From: Atrina japonica
Taxonomy: Eukaryota; Mollusca; Bivalvia; Pterioida; Pinnidae
Length of the DNA stretch: 64,000 nt
Assembly: GCA_030159075.1 (NCBI GenBank)
Contig: BROG01000029.1
Coordinates: 609,001 to 673,000 of the forward strand
Reading direction: 5' to 3'
Shown: positions 56,201 to 64,000 of the stretch, piece after piece
Layout of the letters: each line of letters begins with the position of its first letter
How positions within the stretch are numbered: position 1 is the stretch's first letter
Translations under genes and position numbers: made by a program
The notes under the pieces: model-generated
The model's input: only the letters and a program-made list of their open reading frames with translations
What the model was told of the DNA's origin: nothing
Database searches by the model: none

Positions 56201-59200
56201 GTACATGTATGTGCATACAGTGTGTGTGTGTGTGTGTGTGTGTGTACTGACATGAGGCAAATATGCATATACAATAAATGAAAAAATAATTAAAGTGAAA
56301 GAAAAATAATTTCGATGTACTCTCAGTGATAATGTGCCTCTTACTTTATAGTTTCAAATGCATTCTGTGAATCACCATAAGACCTACAAATAGGACAGGC
56401 CTTTTACCAAAAGTAGGACTTGTGCTACAGATGATAGTTTTCATAACAAAAGGAGTCTGTGATAAGACCATGAATGGAGACTATTTAATAAAATTAATGA
56501 CTTGATCTACATTTCATATTTTTCACATCTCAATCTTGAGGGAGTCCACAAGTAGGGACGGTTCATTTGCTCTCATTTTAAAAGTGAATGCATGGAGCAT
56601 GTCTTCCCAATACTTGGATAACTTTCAGCACTTGGGTATATGTGCAATACCCTCCACTTTTCAAATGCTTTAGGTATTCCACCCACAAAATTTCTATCAA
56701 GTGGTAATTTTCCAAACTTGAAAATGTTGAATTTAATTTGAATTTCTATATTTTGTTAAATAAATGTTTGACCTAAATAAATGTCTATGAATATCAGTCA
56801 GTATTCTAATGATAATTAGACATCTAAATAACATAGGTATTGAACTGTCTGCATGTCCACACATTATAATATCTGTATTTACCATTAGAGATGTTCAGTC
56901 AAGGGTTCAACATTCCCCAAGTCAAAGACTTGGTTAATTTGGGGTCGGACTTGGCTTTTAGAAATACCTGAAGTCCGACAGACTTACCTCATTTGCATTC
57001 ATTTATAATATTTTTACTTTATTATTAACAAAATTCAGTATGGACTTTGAAATTTCTCAGTTGGACTTGCTAGAAATTTACTCTTGAAGTCCTGAACTTA
57101 AGCATCTTAAAAAATAATTTTGAACCCCTGGTTCAATAATATATGTGTTGCACACACATCATATAAGATTATAAAAATCCATCATGAGTATCGGTGTGGG
57201 GTAGGTAATTTTCACCCAACTGGCAAGGGGTTAAATATTTCGGTCGGGAATGAGGCTTGCCAATGTATGGTAGATACATGAACATATAGTAAATAGTAAC
57301 AATCCTTGGAAGAACTTAATGTTCACAAGAAACTGAGGAACAACATTAAGTTTTGGTTGTTGATGTATTGTCATCAAGCAGACATGTAAAGTAACATCTG
57401 GGTGAGGGTCAGCAAAATACATTATCACTACAGGGATTAAACACACTTCATAACCAAGGTACATTTGGAACAAAAAATACATGTACTCAGTCTTTTATCT
57501 TTCAGTACATAGAAGTGTTGGTCAGGAGAACTGAGTCTGCTAAATTAATTACAGATCAAATCTAATTTACGCTTCAGATTGACACTGTGTTAGGTATCTT
57601 GCACTATAGTGCTTTATAATACACATGTTTGCATGTTTCTTCTATATTGATGTAGGATTATAACTAAGCCAGATTGTCTTCTAAACTGTATTTGATTTTG
57701 TGTCCCGACAGGTATAATTACATGTTTTAGAAATGAGTCTGTCAAAAGGCAATTTTTTAAGAAAATTTCCTCTTTTATTTTAGTTTGTAAATTTAGATTT
57801 TTTATGAGAAAAAAAGTAAAGAGCAAACCTGCTTTAAAAAAAAAATAGGGTCAGAACTTTTAGGTTGGTCTGTTGGGTCACTTCAGACACATTCTTTTCT
57901 TTGGCCCTAACTCAGTTTTAAACTAAATGACTTAAAATACATTGTACATACACGCTAACATTTAGTTATATTGTGGCGTGTGCACTTTCATTTTAATATT
58001 TCTTTTTAAGATTTTGTTATTAGCATGCAAATTGCAACAGACACTATATTGATGTATTCAGATTTTTTGGCCAGGCAGATTTGGTATTTCAATAGTAAAC
58101 AAAAAAGGTCAAACTAGTGCAAATGATTCTACACACTGAAGCTACAGATCTAAACAAAATTCCTGTTTTATGTTGCTGAACCAGTAATTATTTGCCAAAA
58201 GAAACCAAAATTCAGAATTGATATAAGTACAAAGAGTTGCTTTTTGACTGATGTACACAGTCATATACTGATATGATATGATTGAGGAACCATAAGAGAT
58301 GACTTATGCTCTTATCATTTACTTGATCACCCCTAAAAATGCAATTGGACTGGGCCATGTCATTGATATTTAAAAGAGAGCATTTCTTTTAAGGGATGGA
58401 TGAGCTAAATTGTGGAATATGGGTACAGCACCAGCTATTTCAGTATCTGTAACTTGTGGGGTACAACACCACCTATTTCAATTTCTGTACCAGGTGGGTA
58501 CAGCATCTCCTATTTCAGTATCTGTAATTGGTGGGGAATTTTAAAGTTTTTTTTATGCCCCTGGCCTGAAAGGTCTACTGGGGACATCTCGTGTTTGGAT
58601 CATCTGTCTTTCTATCTGTCTGCGTGTAGGGATTTTCTACCCTATCATATGGGGCCAAAATAAGGCCCCATTTCCAAAGCAAAAACCATGCATTTTCCTG
58701 ATTCAAGTCAAATGACAATGAATTGGAAGATATTCTTGTATTTTCACATAGTTATGTGTATTTCTGGATTTCCAAATTTCAAAAAAATGTTGCCAAAATT
58801 CCCAATTCAAAAGGCCCAGGCCCTATTCCCAAAAGAGTGTGGAAAATCCCTGGGGTGTGTCTATTTGTCTGTAATTCTGTCCTGCTAACATATAAAGTGC
58901 AATATTTCAAGTTTGGATTGTGATATAGTAATCAAACTTAGACTTTAAGTTCAAATTGTAAGTTCATCTAAGGGTTGCTCACACTTCACTGACATCACTA
59001 GCCGGTGGTAGAAGGGTGGGATAAAAAAGTAGGACATTGCAATATTTGCTAGCATAGAAATTTGTTGGAACTGGGGGCATTTGTGTTTCACGAACACATC
59101 TTGTTTTACGTTATTATAGATTTATCTGCCAGAGTTTGAAAGAGTTTTTCTTTCTCAGATAAAACATATATTATTACTTAATAATAATATTGTACCATAT

Positions 59201-62200
59201 AAGAAATTTCACATTTTTTATGTTCAGTAAAGAAATAGAGTTGCTGTTTTGGTTAATACAAATTCATATATATATACATACACATGTAGATAAATTAAGT
59301 ATAATGTATCTGTGAACAAGAGGAGGTAATATATTAGTACTGACATGTCAATTTCTCATGTTATCTAATCTCTATTTTATAATTAATACTCTGTACTTGT
59401 AAGAGCTGAAAAGAATGACAAGGGAGATTTTTTTTTTCAAGTGAGAAAGAGGGTGATAAAGACAGATAGAGAGGAAAAGAAAGAAGCATGTGGCAGTTTT
59501 CAAAGAGATGTCACATTTTTCAAAAGGTGGAGAAATAAACCTTATTACTTTGAATATGGGAAAAGACAGACTTTGTATAAGTCAACTGTCAGATTTTACA
59601 TAATCAGTATAGTTTCAAGACTCGGACCCACACAAACTGGAGTAACGGGATGTTGAAGATTGTAACATCTTGCTGGAGACAAGTTATCGCCATGCACCAA
59701 TTCTAAAGACCCACACAAACTGGAGTAACGGGATGTTGAAGATTGTAACATCTTGCTGGAGACAAGTTATCGCCATGCACCAATTCTAAACGGGGCTAAG
59801 GTTAAACAGCAAATTATGGTTTTGTCATGTGCCAGTACTGTGTAGGCCTACTAACAATGACGTATTTATTTAGATTTTTGTACCACATTTCATTAAGATT
59901 TTTTTTCCATATAGTATTATATAGTAAACATGAGAGTCAAGACCTTCACTAGCATTAGGTGGAGGTGACATGAATCTAGTCCTGTGTCATGTACCAGGTG
60001 TTAATGTAAATAAAGTGAGGGTACTGTTTTACAAATTTCAACTAAAAGACTTGTGACTTGGATCTCTTTTATTCGGTGATTACAGATAGATGATTTAACA
60101 CATTTTGATATGAATATTACCTATATTGTACATGTACATGTAGATTCAAACTTTCCACTGAAAAGGTGGAGTTCTATCACTGAGCCATTTTTGACATGCA
60201 CAATCTTTTGTTACTTTCTTTCTGCAGTTATACATGTTTGTTGCATTCAATATGAAGCTGACTGATTTGATTCTCGTGGATAAGACATGGTCTTGAACAA
60301 GGTTCCTTGTTATTGTGAGTCTACAAAGTAGTTTTTTACACAATAACTATCAACATGTATTGACTGATTTACGTCACAAAATAAATAGGATGACTGATTG
60401 CACAACTACAATCCATAGTTTTAGTCTCATTTTGTCATATTTCACCCCAATGGCTGTAAATATCCATACTAATTAGAGAATAATTGGCCTCTAACAATGT
60501 CATTGTTTTGTCTGTTGTTCTATTTCTCTTAAAATACTCTAATCTATAATGCACTTTGGCGTGTTTTTATTCTAATTTTAGTTGACACTACACACAGTGC
60601 ATGTATCCAGATAACACTAATCCATAGACATTCACAAAAAACAATTTCCTGAGTAGATCAAGTTCAGTGATTATTTTATGTTATGGATATGTGATAATTA
60701 GTTTGTTCCTGAATTCTAAATGGTAATAAGGAGGGACCATTGGATAATCAGATGCATTTTTTTTTGTAAAAAATGTTTCATAGTCTATGATTTCAGTTTG
60801 TTCATTTTTAGAGGAAAGTCTGGAGGTCTAATGTCATTAATAATGACATTATACCACCAGTGTTGTCGCTGTTGTTGTCAGTGTCCAAAGACAGAATTTT
60901 TATCTCACCAATATCTTTTGAACCACAAGGGACAGAGCTTTGATATTTCGCATATAGATTCCTTATGACCAGAGCTTTCATTTGGTACTTTGACATTTGA
61001 CCCAGTGACCTTGTCATGATCATAAGAAAGCAGCCCATCTGCCATTGAAATGTGGTCTCTCAAAAGGTGTTTTATATAAGGGATTATTTAACTTAGTGAC
61101 AGGTAGTCTTTCATGGAGTGGTTGCTCCAGACAGTTTTCAAGTCTTGTCCATTTCTCACATAATATTCACAATAGATACATTTGTATAGTAAGGTGACAG
61201 AATCTGAAATTACTGAATAGAAAGGGGGCCTCCATTGCCGAGAGTTTAGAGCATCACTTCTAGTTACTGAGGCTTCAGGCCCTGTTGGAACTGTATTTGT
61301 GAAAGGCTGTTGGTTTCTCTTTGGGTACATAATAAAAACATTTTCTCCTGTACCATTGAAAAATTGGCTGCCATCTTATAACTTAAAAATTGTTGAATGA
61401 AGCATAAAAGAACAATCAAACACTGAATGGAAAAGAAAAGTACTTGATTATAAGTGTACATGGTGTGTGATCTGTGGGAAATCAATTATAGTTTATAATT
61501 CTTCTCTAGTAGTGTACATGTACATGTCTTGTGGTTCAACTTCTTTGTGAAATGAGTTTTGTAATTGCCAGTAAGGGGATATAAGATTTTTGAAGTCTGT
61601 TGAACTTCAAATCCCCTGTGATGTATAGACACTGTTAGTTTAGGTATACAATACATGTATTTCCCTTTGAATTGTTAAAAATTAAAAGTAAACATGACAC
61701 TCTTTCTTATATTGACTCTATATATGTACAGTATTGGGATACTTGTATTTTTACCCTAAGGCTCAAAGCTTTTCTGATTTTTCTAATGGCTGATGCCCTA
61801 CAACAGAACTTGAATCGTCAATTATGTAACTTGTTGGATTACATGAACAATTTATAAAAGTTTAGTGACAGAGGTTATGCAGTATAGATTTATATTTTAT
61901 ATGTATGAGGAATAATCATGATTCTTTTTACTTCAGTTGTACAATTATTTTGTTCAGCCATGAGTAAGATGACTTTTGTGAGGAATATTTTGATATTTAC
62001 TGTTTTAATTTACCAACAAAAACTTATACCTAAAAATTTATACAATTGTTGAATATAATAGAATAAATAGAAAATGCTTGGCATTTTTCTTTATAAAGAA
62101 GATTGGCTGCTGGAACATACATGTATGCTTGATTTATGAGAAAGTTCCCCAGTTAAGACCCGTCCAAATGTGTCTTTAGGGATGAGTGAGTTAAAAACAG

Positions 62201-63606
62201 TCACCACTATATAACTGAAAAATTGCTGAGTGTGGGTTGTTTGCCATAAAACTCTAATAAAATTAAAACAAGCAAAACACATGTCACATTTCAATTTTAC
62301 AATATTGATAATTAAAATATAACTGTCTCATTTCTAATGGTAAATTCTGCATTCAATCTTCATGCCTATAATTAGAATTTGGTGGTTTCTTCTAGACAAA
62401 AATAATTAAAATTCTCCCGAACCAACTTAGATCCCCAAGTATGTTGTCTGTACAGGTGATACTTGTTGTCTTAAGAAATACATGTACCGACTCTTGAAAG
62501 ATTTTTGTAAGCCTTATGTACATGTACACATCATTGTATATTCTGCTTTATCTGATCGTAGTATGCTTGTACATGTAGATACTAAACAGACACTTTTCAT
62601 CTTGCTAAAAATAAATTTATAAAGGAATGAATAATTTGTAAGAAACGAATATCATAATATCCTTTTTTGTAAGTTTACAATTTGGTTTTTTTTTTCTCAG
62701 AATGCCACAATTTTTTGTCAACACTTCAAAATTATAAAGATAATATTGAAAATTACTTGAAAGTAATGTAAGTGCTATGGTATAACTCAGTTTGTCCAGG
62801 AAGTATAGTCAGTGTGGAATTTCTTGTTTGTTCATGTGAAAGTGATTTGAATTACATATTGAATGATACAAATCTCATGTACCATATAACATTAAACAAA
62901 CTATTCACACATATATCAAAACTAAAGATAAATATTACAGTATTGTTGAAGTGTTTTAAACCTATGCCAAAACTTGATGACATTGGTTAAAACAAATATA
63001 TACAATCATCATCGGTGAAGCATGCATACCTTTTATCAGAAAATCTCAAATTCTAAATGGGCTTGACATTATATCTGTTGCTAGATGGTATATAAAACTT
63101 AGTCCAAGTGACATTGCACCAATAATTACAGGGAAAATGATCAAACTTCAATGTTTATTGTTGTGCATGTGTGAAGTATATATTGCGGGTATTTTTATCT
63201 TCATCCAAATACAGCTTGTAAATACATATACAGTACGTGTATATGTACCATAGAATGTCTAAAGAAATACAGGGTCAAATCTTTGTAGTCAAAAACAGAA
63301 AAGTTACAATTATTTTTCAAATACAGTATACTTACATACATACATGTATCTTTCAAGTACTTTCTTCACATGCATGCATGATTGTGTGCACACATTTCTT
63401 CCAAATACTTTTTTCACAGGCATGCGTGCTCTTGTGGACATGTGTGTATGCACACACATATGCTCTCATGCACCCACAATCTGTCTGAAATTGTATTTAT
63501 AGAGTATTTTCTTCTTTTTCAGGCTTCCATGGACTTACCCCCTGACAAAGCCAAAGTACTGAAAGGATATGATGATGAGAAAAAATGGGAGCTAATATGT
63601 GATCAG
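41950..63606 (+). CDS. FMNL: Formin-like protein (FMNL/FRL family), 5' part, continues past the window
   Basis: FMNL formins are Rac/Cdc42-controlled actin nucleators at the cell cortex (family knowledge). Visible exons are 41950-42100 (optional), 48118-48326 and 63523-63606. The last two give MGNGES..., [15 protein letters not shown] and [26 protein letters not shown]. These match the start of the FMNL GTPase-binding/FH3 region, notably LPPDKA and [11 protein letters not shown]. The rest of GBD/FH3, FH1, FH2 and DAD lies downstream of the window. From Met-Gly-Asn at 48198 the visible part is 71 residues; from the upstream ATG it is 148. FMNL1, 2 and 3 are vertebrate paralogues, so no number is given. 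Confidence 0.85.
42101..44380. other. FMNL intron or promoter-upstream DNA
   Basis: No exon or clear mobile element, apart from a small hairpin GTCGTAAAACC / GGTTTTACGAC at 43524-43568 whose loop shares CACTATGCTCT with the window start. Confidence 0.45.
44385..44455 (+). mobile_element. SINE family C fragment
   Basis: GTTTTCGGATGATTCTTAAA followed by ACCGAGGCCCCGTGTC corresponds to 26575-26620. The head is missing. Confidence 0.5.
45398..45773. repeat. Foldback-MITE family F copy
   Basis: The left end TTTAAAAGGCAGTAGCTGTG and right end CACAGGTAATGTCCCTTC are inverted. The full internal order of family words is present, making this the most complete uninterrupted copy. Confidence 0.75.
46450..46570 (+). 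mobile_element. Possible degraded tRNA-derived SINE
   Basis: GTGGCTTCAGCTACAG is box A-like and GGGTTCGGTCCCAC is a good box B, about 20 nt further on. The body does not match families A-C. Weak. Confidence 0.25.
46823..46867. repeat. (CG)n(TG)n microsatellite
   Basis: CGCGCGCGCG followed by about 15 TG units. Confidence 0.95.
47159..47262. repeat. (AT)n microsatellite with GATATATATC breaks
   Basis: Over 100 bp of TA repeat; the Tyr/Ile frame over it is spurious. Confidence 0.95.
47902..47911. promoter_or_regulatory. TCTCGCGAGA core-promoter palindrome
   Basis: A perfect TCTCGCGAGA lies in AT-rich DNA 216 bp upstream of the FMNL exon. It is followed by a GC-richer 50 bp (GAGCGCTCCCTTCCGGTT), which includes a CTTCCGG ETS-like site. 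In animals this palindrome marks some CpG-type and bidirectional promoters (family knowledge). I infer that it starts the short FMNL transcript. Confidence 0.45.
48118..48326 (+). CDS. FMNL: FMNL exon with myristoylation-type start
   Basis: The acceptor TTTTTCTCGATGCAG ends at 48117 and the donor CTG/GTAGGT follows 48326, phase 0. ATG at 48198 (context GATATGG, purine at -3, G at +4) begins MGNGES, matching the N-myristoylation consensus MGxxxS that FMNL proteins start with. Before it the frame stays open for 27 codons (..[18 protein letters not shown]..), which are 5'UTR in a short isoform or coding in a long one. The exon ends in [17 protein letters not shown], the family's conserved opening. 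Confidence 0.85.
48997..49188. repeat. MITE in the FMNL long intron
   Basis: The ends are CAGTGGAATCTGTCTTGAAA and TTTCAAGACAGTTTCCACGG..ACTG, inverted with small gaps. It is 192 bp, non-coding. Confidence 0.65.
50446..50525 (-). mobile_element. tRNA-like SINE head
   Basis: On the minus strand ATCTGGTGGTAGTGTCC is box A and GGAGTTCAATTTCTGG is box B, 35 nt apart. The body after it is not recognised. An intact tRNA fold is not convincing. Confidence 0.4.
50835..51335. repeat. Minisatellite, ~70-bp units
   Basis: TTTCTCCCACAGTAACACAG plus TGTTTTTAACTACCAGTTGT repeats about six times, later units diverged and longer. The period in the best region is 70 bp. Confidence 0.8.
51690..52810. repeat. 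Minisatellite, 50-bp units
   Basis: TGTCTGATCTGTTTAATGTG then GATCCTGACATTAAGCCACC repeats about 15 times with a 50-bp period (52020-52810). Longer diverged units (..GTCTGGTCCATGTAATG..) come before it. 50 is not a multiple of 3, so frames shift from unit to unit: it is not coding. Confidence 0.9.
52847..53034. repeat. MITE in the FMNL long intron
   Basis: The ends CAGACCACAAAATAACAG and TGTTGTTTTGTGGTCTG are 15-17 bp inverted repeats. It is 188 bp and abuts the 50-bp minisatellite. Confidence 0.75.
53660..55290. repeat. Minisatellite, ~39-bp units
   Basis: GTAAATATGTCTGTAATTAG then ACACACTATAGTAAGGTTG is the 39-bp unit, nearly perfect at 54470-54680 and diverged on both sides, about 35-40 units in all. 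Because 39 is 13 codons, frames stay open on both strands (a 13-residue [13 protein letters not shown] repeat). These are artefacts of period, not a gene. Confidence 0.85.
55443..55623. repeat. Family K MITE, inverted complete copy
   Basis: TACAGTAAAACCTGTGTTAG at one end and TATACAAGTTTCACTGTA at the other. The core ACCATTTGGTCACAAAGACC is the inverse of 15605-15774. Confidence 0.8.
56219..56245. repeat. (GT)n microsatellite
   Basis: About 13 GT units. Confidence 0.9.
56900..57130. repeat. hAT-like MITE
   Basis: The ends CAAGGGTTCAACATT and TTTTGAACCCCTG are inverted. The internal GGTCGGACTTGG and AGTCCGACAGACTT give a second inverted pair. The termini resemble those of 13914-15600 (CAGGGCTCAACATT). 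Confidence 0.55.
57135..58545. other. FMNL intron, nothing recognised
   Basis: AT-rich; GTACAGCATCTCCTATTTCA / GTACAACACCACCTATTTCA near 58440-58520 is a small ~50-bp triplication. Confidence 0.4.
58552..59107 (+). mobile_element. Helentron-like short element with hairpin 3' end
   Basis: It begins TATGCCCCTGGCCTGAAAGG and ends TGTGTTTCACGAACACATCT followed by TGTTTT. The terminal hairpin (TGTGTTCGTG inverse) lies directly before CTTGTTT, the same terminal layout as the 27770-30147 element. Short open frames inside are not conserved. Confidence 0.5.
59625..59790. repeat. Perfect 83-bp tandem duplication
   Basis: GACCCACACAAACTGGAGTA to CACCAATTCTAAA occurs twice head to tail (59625, 59708) with no difference. 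It includes an inner palindrome GATGTT..AACATC. Confidence 0.9.
60130..60205 (-). mobile_element. Possible tRNA-derived SINE head
   Basis: On the minus strand ATGGCTCAGTGATAGAACTC is box A-like and AAGTTTGAATCTAC is box B-like. The rest of a SINE body is not clear. Confidence 0.35.
60925..61080. repeat. Inverted single unit of the GTCAAGGTACC repeat family
   Basis: CTTTCATTTGGTACTTTGAC and GAGCTTTGATATTTCGCATA are the inverse of words in 19430-19960. Confidence 0.5.
61216..61425 (+). mobile_element. tRNA-derived SINE, family B, copy 3 (diverged)
   Basis: GGGCCTCCATTGCCGAGAGT heads it, with TTTTCTCCTGTACCATTGAA and TTGAATGAAGCATAAAAGAA at the 3' end. Box B is degraded. Confidence 0.65.
61430..63522. 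other. FMNL intron, mostly unassigned
   Basis: A MITE family T terminal fragment (GTCCAAATGTGTCTTTAGGG..GAGTGAGTTAA, 62150-62195) is followed by a SINE B-like 3' end (ACTGAAAAATTGCTGAGTG, 62210-62285). Otherwise AT-rich with TACATGTA words. Confidence 0.45.
63523..63606 (+). CDS. FMNL: FMNL exon: start of GTPase-binding/FH3 domain
   Basis: The acceptor TTCTTCTTTTTCAG ends at 63522 and the donor CAG/GTAGGT follows 63606. It is 84 nt and phase 0 at both ends. It encodes [18 protein letters not shown] then [10 protein letters not shown], a near-invariant block of FMNL formins. The following exon is outside the window. Confidence 0.93.
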
Positions 63607-64000
63607 GTAGGTAACCATAGCAACTGTCAGTACCAAATGATATTCTTTGATCAGTAGACTGGTCTTAACAATGGAAAAGATTGTACCATCTTAATTTTCA
63701 GGGGTAAAAAGGTTAATGATGCTGGATTTGCCGTGATACAATTGGAAGTAAATATAAATAATGATGTGATAGTAGTTACGAGAGTCTACTGGTTCGACTG
63801 TAACCTTTCAGAGTGGTTTGACACATTGGAAAGTAAAATGAAGCCTGTCATGCCTTTACCGTATCCCGTAAGTCCTATCACAGCAGTAATACTCTATACA
63901 GATCTGAACATATTACCATCTTACTTGTTGCAGAGTACAGTCACATTAGTGATATTTTATTCAGTTCTGAAAAGACTACTGTTATAATATCTCACATAAG
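63607..64000. other. FMNL intron start at the window edge
   Basis: The next FMNL exon is not found here. The 63733-63987 frame shows no formin signature. Confidence 0.5.

Overview
This is 64 kb of AT-rich animal nuclear DNA. Short phase-compatible exons lie in very long introns. Every non-exonic kilobase is full of microsatellites, minisatellites, short terminal-inverted-repeat (TIR) elements and tRNA-derived SINEs. The two genes are typical of Metazoa. The repeat types are what I would expect of a bivalve mollusc, or at least a lophotrochozoan: pearl/Helentron-like elements with internal tandem cores, tRNA-SINEs and TTAA- or TA-flanked MITEs. The species cannot be named from the sequence alone.

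Gene 1 (about 4.65-23 kb, + strand) is a complete shugoshin, the protector of centromeric cohesin. Nine coding exons (4662-4715, 4896-5025, 7258-7472, 8862-9052, 12203-12399, 15966-18943, 20943-21115, 21961-22038, 22941-22980) join in frame into a predicted 1351-residue protein. It has the N-terminal coiled coil, a very long low-complexity middle encoded by one 3-kb exon, and the diagnostic C-terminal basic SGO motif split over the last two exons. A possible alternative first exon lies at 1250-1306.

Gene 2 (about 41.9 kb to beyond the right edge, + strand) is the 5' part of a formin-like gene of the FMNL/FRL family. Exon 48118-48326 carries the myristoylation-type start Met-Gly-Asn, and exon 63523-63606 carries the conserved start of the GTPase-binding/FH3 region. 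They are separated by a 15-kb intron. An upstream exon (41950-42100) joins in frame and would give a 77-residue acidic N-terminal extension that buries the myristoylation glycine. A TCTCGCGAGA core-promoter motif lies 216 bp before the exon that contains the short start.

The intergenic region 23-41.9 kb holds no confident gene. It contains a decayed reverse-transcriptase-type pseudogene (24.7-25.7 kb), a possible orphan minus-strand Cys-rich exon (26.1-26.3 kb), and a foldback element (27.7-30.6 kb) carrying two later insertions. One of those is a 2.4-kb Helentron/pearl-like element. There are also long poly-G/poly-C runs, 353-bp and 86-bp tandem arrays and several SINEs. The FMNL introns hold 70-bp, 50-bp and 39-bp minisatellites.

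I found no prokaryotic system, CRISPR array, rRNA or functional tRNA gene. The most notable items are the dual N-termini of the formin, the RS/acidic repeat block and RRxTFV motifs of shugoshin, and several nested insertions whose target-site duplications can be read directly.
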